This document shows, one piece after another, positions 63,231-64,000 of a stretch of DNA of 64,000 bases; the stretch's first letter is position 1; every line of letters starts with the position of its first letter. The notes below the pieces were generated by a model. That model was not told where the DNA came from. It was given only the letters and a program-made list of their open reading frames with translations, and searched no databases. The DNA lies in the NCBI GenBank assembly GCA_037133915.1, contig JBAXND010000019.1, positions 1 to 64,000 on the forward strand, given 5' to 3'. A program made the position numbers and the translations under genes. The stretch is from Bacteroidota bacterium. GTDB lineage: Bacteria; Bacteroidota; Bacteroidia; Bacteroidales; CAIWKO01.

Positions 63231-64000
63231 ATGACGCGAATAAAAAATATTTCGATATTAATTGCAGCCATAGCTATTATATTTTCAGTTGCTAGGAATG
63301 GTCATGCACAGGGTGTGAGTATAAATGCAGGGGGAGCTCCGGCCGATTCATCTGCTATGCTTGACGTGAGCAGTACAAGCAGAGGTGTGCTTATTAGCCG
63401 CATGACAACTTCTGAGCGAAATGCTATTGTCCATCCGGCTGAAGGCTTGATGATTTTCAATACTGATTCCAAATGTATTAATCTGTACAGAAGCAATGGG
63501 TGGTGGGAAATATGCGGTAATTGTATTCCTCCTGCCAGTCCGGTTGTTGGGAATAACGGGCCTATGTGTGAAGGCAATTCGCTGAATCTTACGGCATCAC
63601 TTATTACGGGTGTCACCTACAGTTGGACCGGACCCAATGGATTTTCTTCAACTGCCCGGAATCCTGTAATTGCAAATGCTACTTCTGCTGCAACTGGAAC
63701 CTACACTCTTACTGCATCAATAAATGGTTGCACATCTGTTCCGGTTACGACAACTGCGAATATTTATCCTATTCCGAGTGCCGCTTTTACATTTACTTCT
63801 ACCGGACTTGGGCAAAACGTAACTTTCACTCCGGCATTAACGGGCCAAACTTACAGTTGGACTTTTCAGGGTGGAACACCTTCAGCATCCACATTGCAGA
63901 ATCCTGTTGTAGTATGGAATACAACAGGAAGTTATAATATATCGCTAACTGTTACTACTTCTAATAACTGCAGTGCCTCAAGCAGTACAACCATTTCAGT
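63231..64000 (+). CDS. secreted glycine-rich family protein, cut by the window end
   Basis: Open to the right edge without a stop, 256 codons visible. Signal peptide (about 1-26), then the shared family module (SSAMLDVSSTSRGVLISRMT, NTDSKCINLYR). An Ig-like unit (YSWTGPNGF) and a PKD-like unit (YSWTFQGGTPSA) follow, just as in the genes at 35042 and 36666. A C-terminal glycine-rich domain is expected beyond the window but is not seen. It is divergent from the EF-G gene. Confidence 0.8.
   Translation, partial: MTRIKNISILIAAIAIIFSVARNGHAQGVSINAGGAPADSSAMLDVSSTSRGVLISRMTTSERNAIVHPAEGLMIFNTDSKCINLYRSNGWWEICGNCIPPASPVVGNNGPMCEGNSLNLTASLITGVTYSWTGPNGFSSTARNPVIANATSAATGTYTLTASINGCTSVPVTTTANIYPIPSAAFTFTSTGLGQNVTFTPALTGQTYSWTFQGGTPSASTLQNPVVVWNTTGSYNISLTVTTSNNCSASSSTTIS

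Overview
The window looks like chromosomal DNA of a member of the Bacteroidota (Bacteroidetes). The evidence is a type IX secretion protein (PorQ), two secreted proteins ending in type IX-like C-terminal sorting domains, many genes preceded by the Bacteroidetes promoter (TTG, 19-21 nt, then TAnnTTTG), generally weak Shine-Dalgarno sites and moderate to low GC. Housekeeping genes (recR, argF, miaA, sucD, ribD, an EF-G gene) are scattered among secreted, signalling and accessory genes, which suits a free-living environmental lineage. No rRNA, tRNA or CRISPR array was recognised.

Layout. 1-7.2 kb is a signalling cluster on the plus strand: a receiver-histidine kinase cut by the window edge, a FIST sensor protein, a GAF-like histidine kinase and a 997-residue multi-PAS kinase. 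A secreted metallophosphoesterase and another PAS/GAF kinase follow (7.4-11.3 kb). That kinase runs directly into a decayed RHS fragment (11.2-12.2 kb). 12.2-17.9 kb is a mobile-element-like module: a zinc-ribbon/coiled-coil/RecA-like ATPase, a small acidic protein, a VirE-N/primase-helicase, a small HTH-like protein, and a divergent XRE repressor separated by an operator-like promoter region. No integrase or relaxase is visible.

18-34.9 kb returns to core DNA: recR, a sodium/solute symporter, an AlbA_2-domain protein, a tandem thioredoxin, a class II photolyase downstream of a LecA-like secreted protein, a zinc-ribbon membrane trio leading into argF, a DUF3795 protein, two tandem TMTC-like membrane glycosyltransferases with TPR repeats, and a B12-binding radical SAM enzyme. 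35-38.1 kb holds two tandem secreted proteins with PKD-like and ALK/LTK-type glycine-rich domains. Two more members of this family lie at 59.7-60.9 kb and at the right edge, where the last is cut by the window end.

38.2-54.2 kb carries miaA, a family 2 glycosyltransferase, sucD, porQ, ribD, a CPBP protease, an orphan XRE protein, a VWA-like membrane protein, an Elp3/HemN-type radical SAM protein, a GME-fold protein, a glycosyltransferase fused to a gutted sugar-phosphate-transferase-like half, a lipoprotein/outer-membrane pair, and a frameshifted dinD-like gene inserted between two 107-bp direct repeats. 54.2-60.9 kb is a minus-strand run of two giant parallel beta-helix proteins, a helical-repeat protein and a glycine-rich protein. 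EF-G follows, then the partial fourth glycine-rich family member.

Themes: surface display (type IX cargo, glycine-rich adhesin-like proteins, candidate protein O-glycosylation), dense two-component sensing, and two foreign insertions (about 11.2-17.9 kb and 53.0-54.16 kb). The most unusual items are the dinD insertion with its 107-bp duplication, the integrase-less replication module, the four glycine-rich paralogues, and the glycosyltransferase fusion lacking the transferase core.
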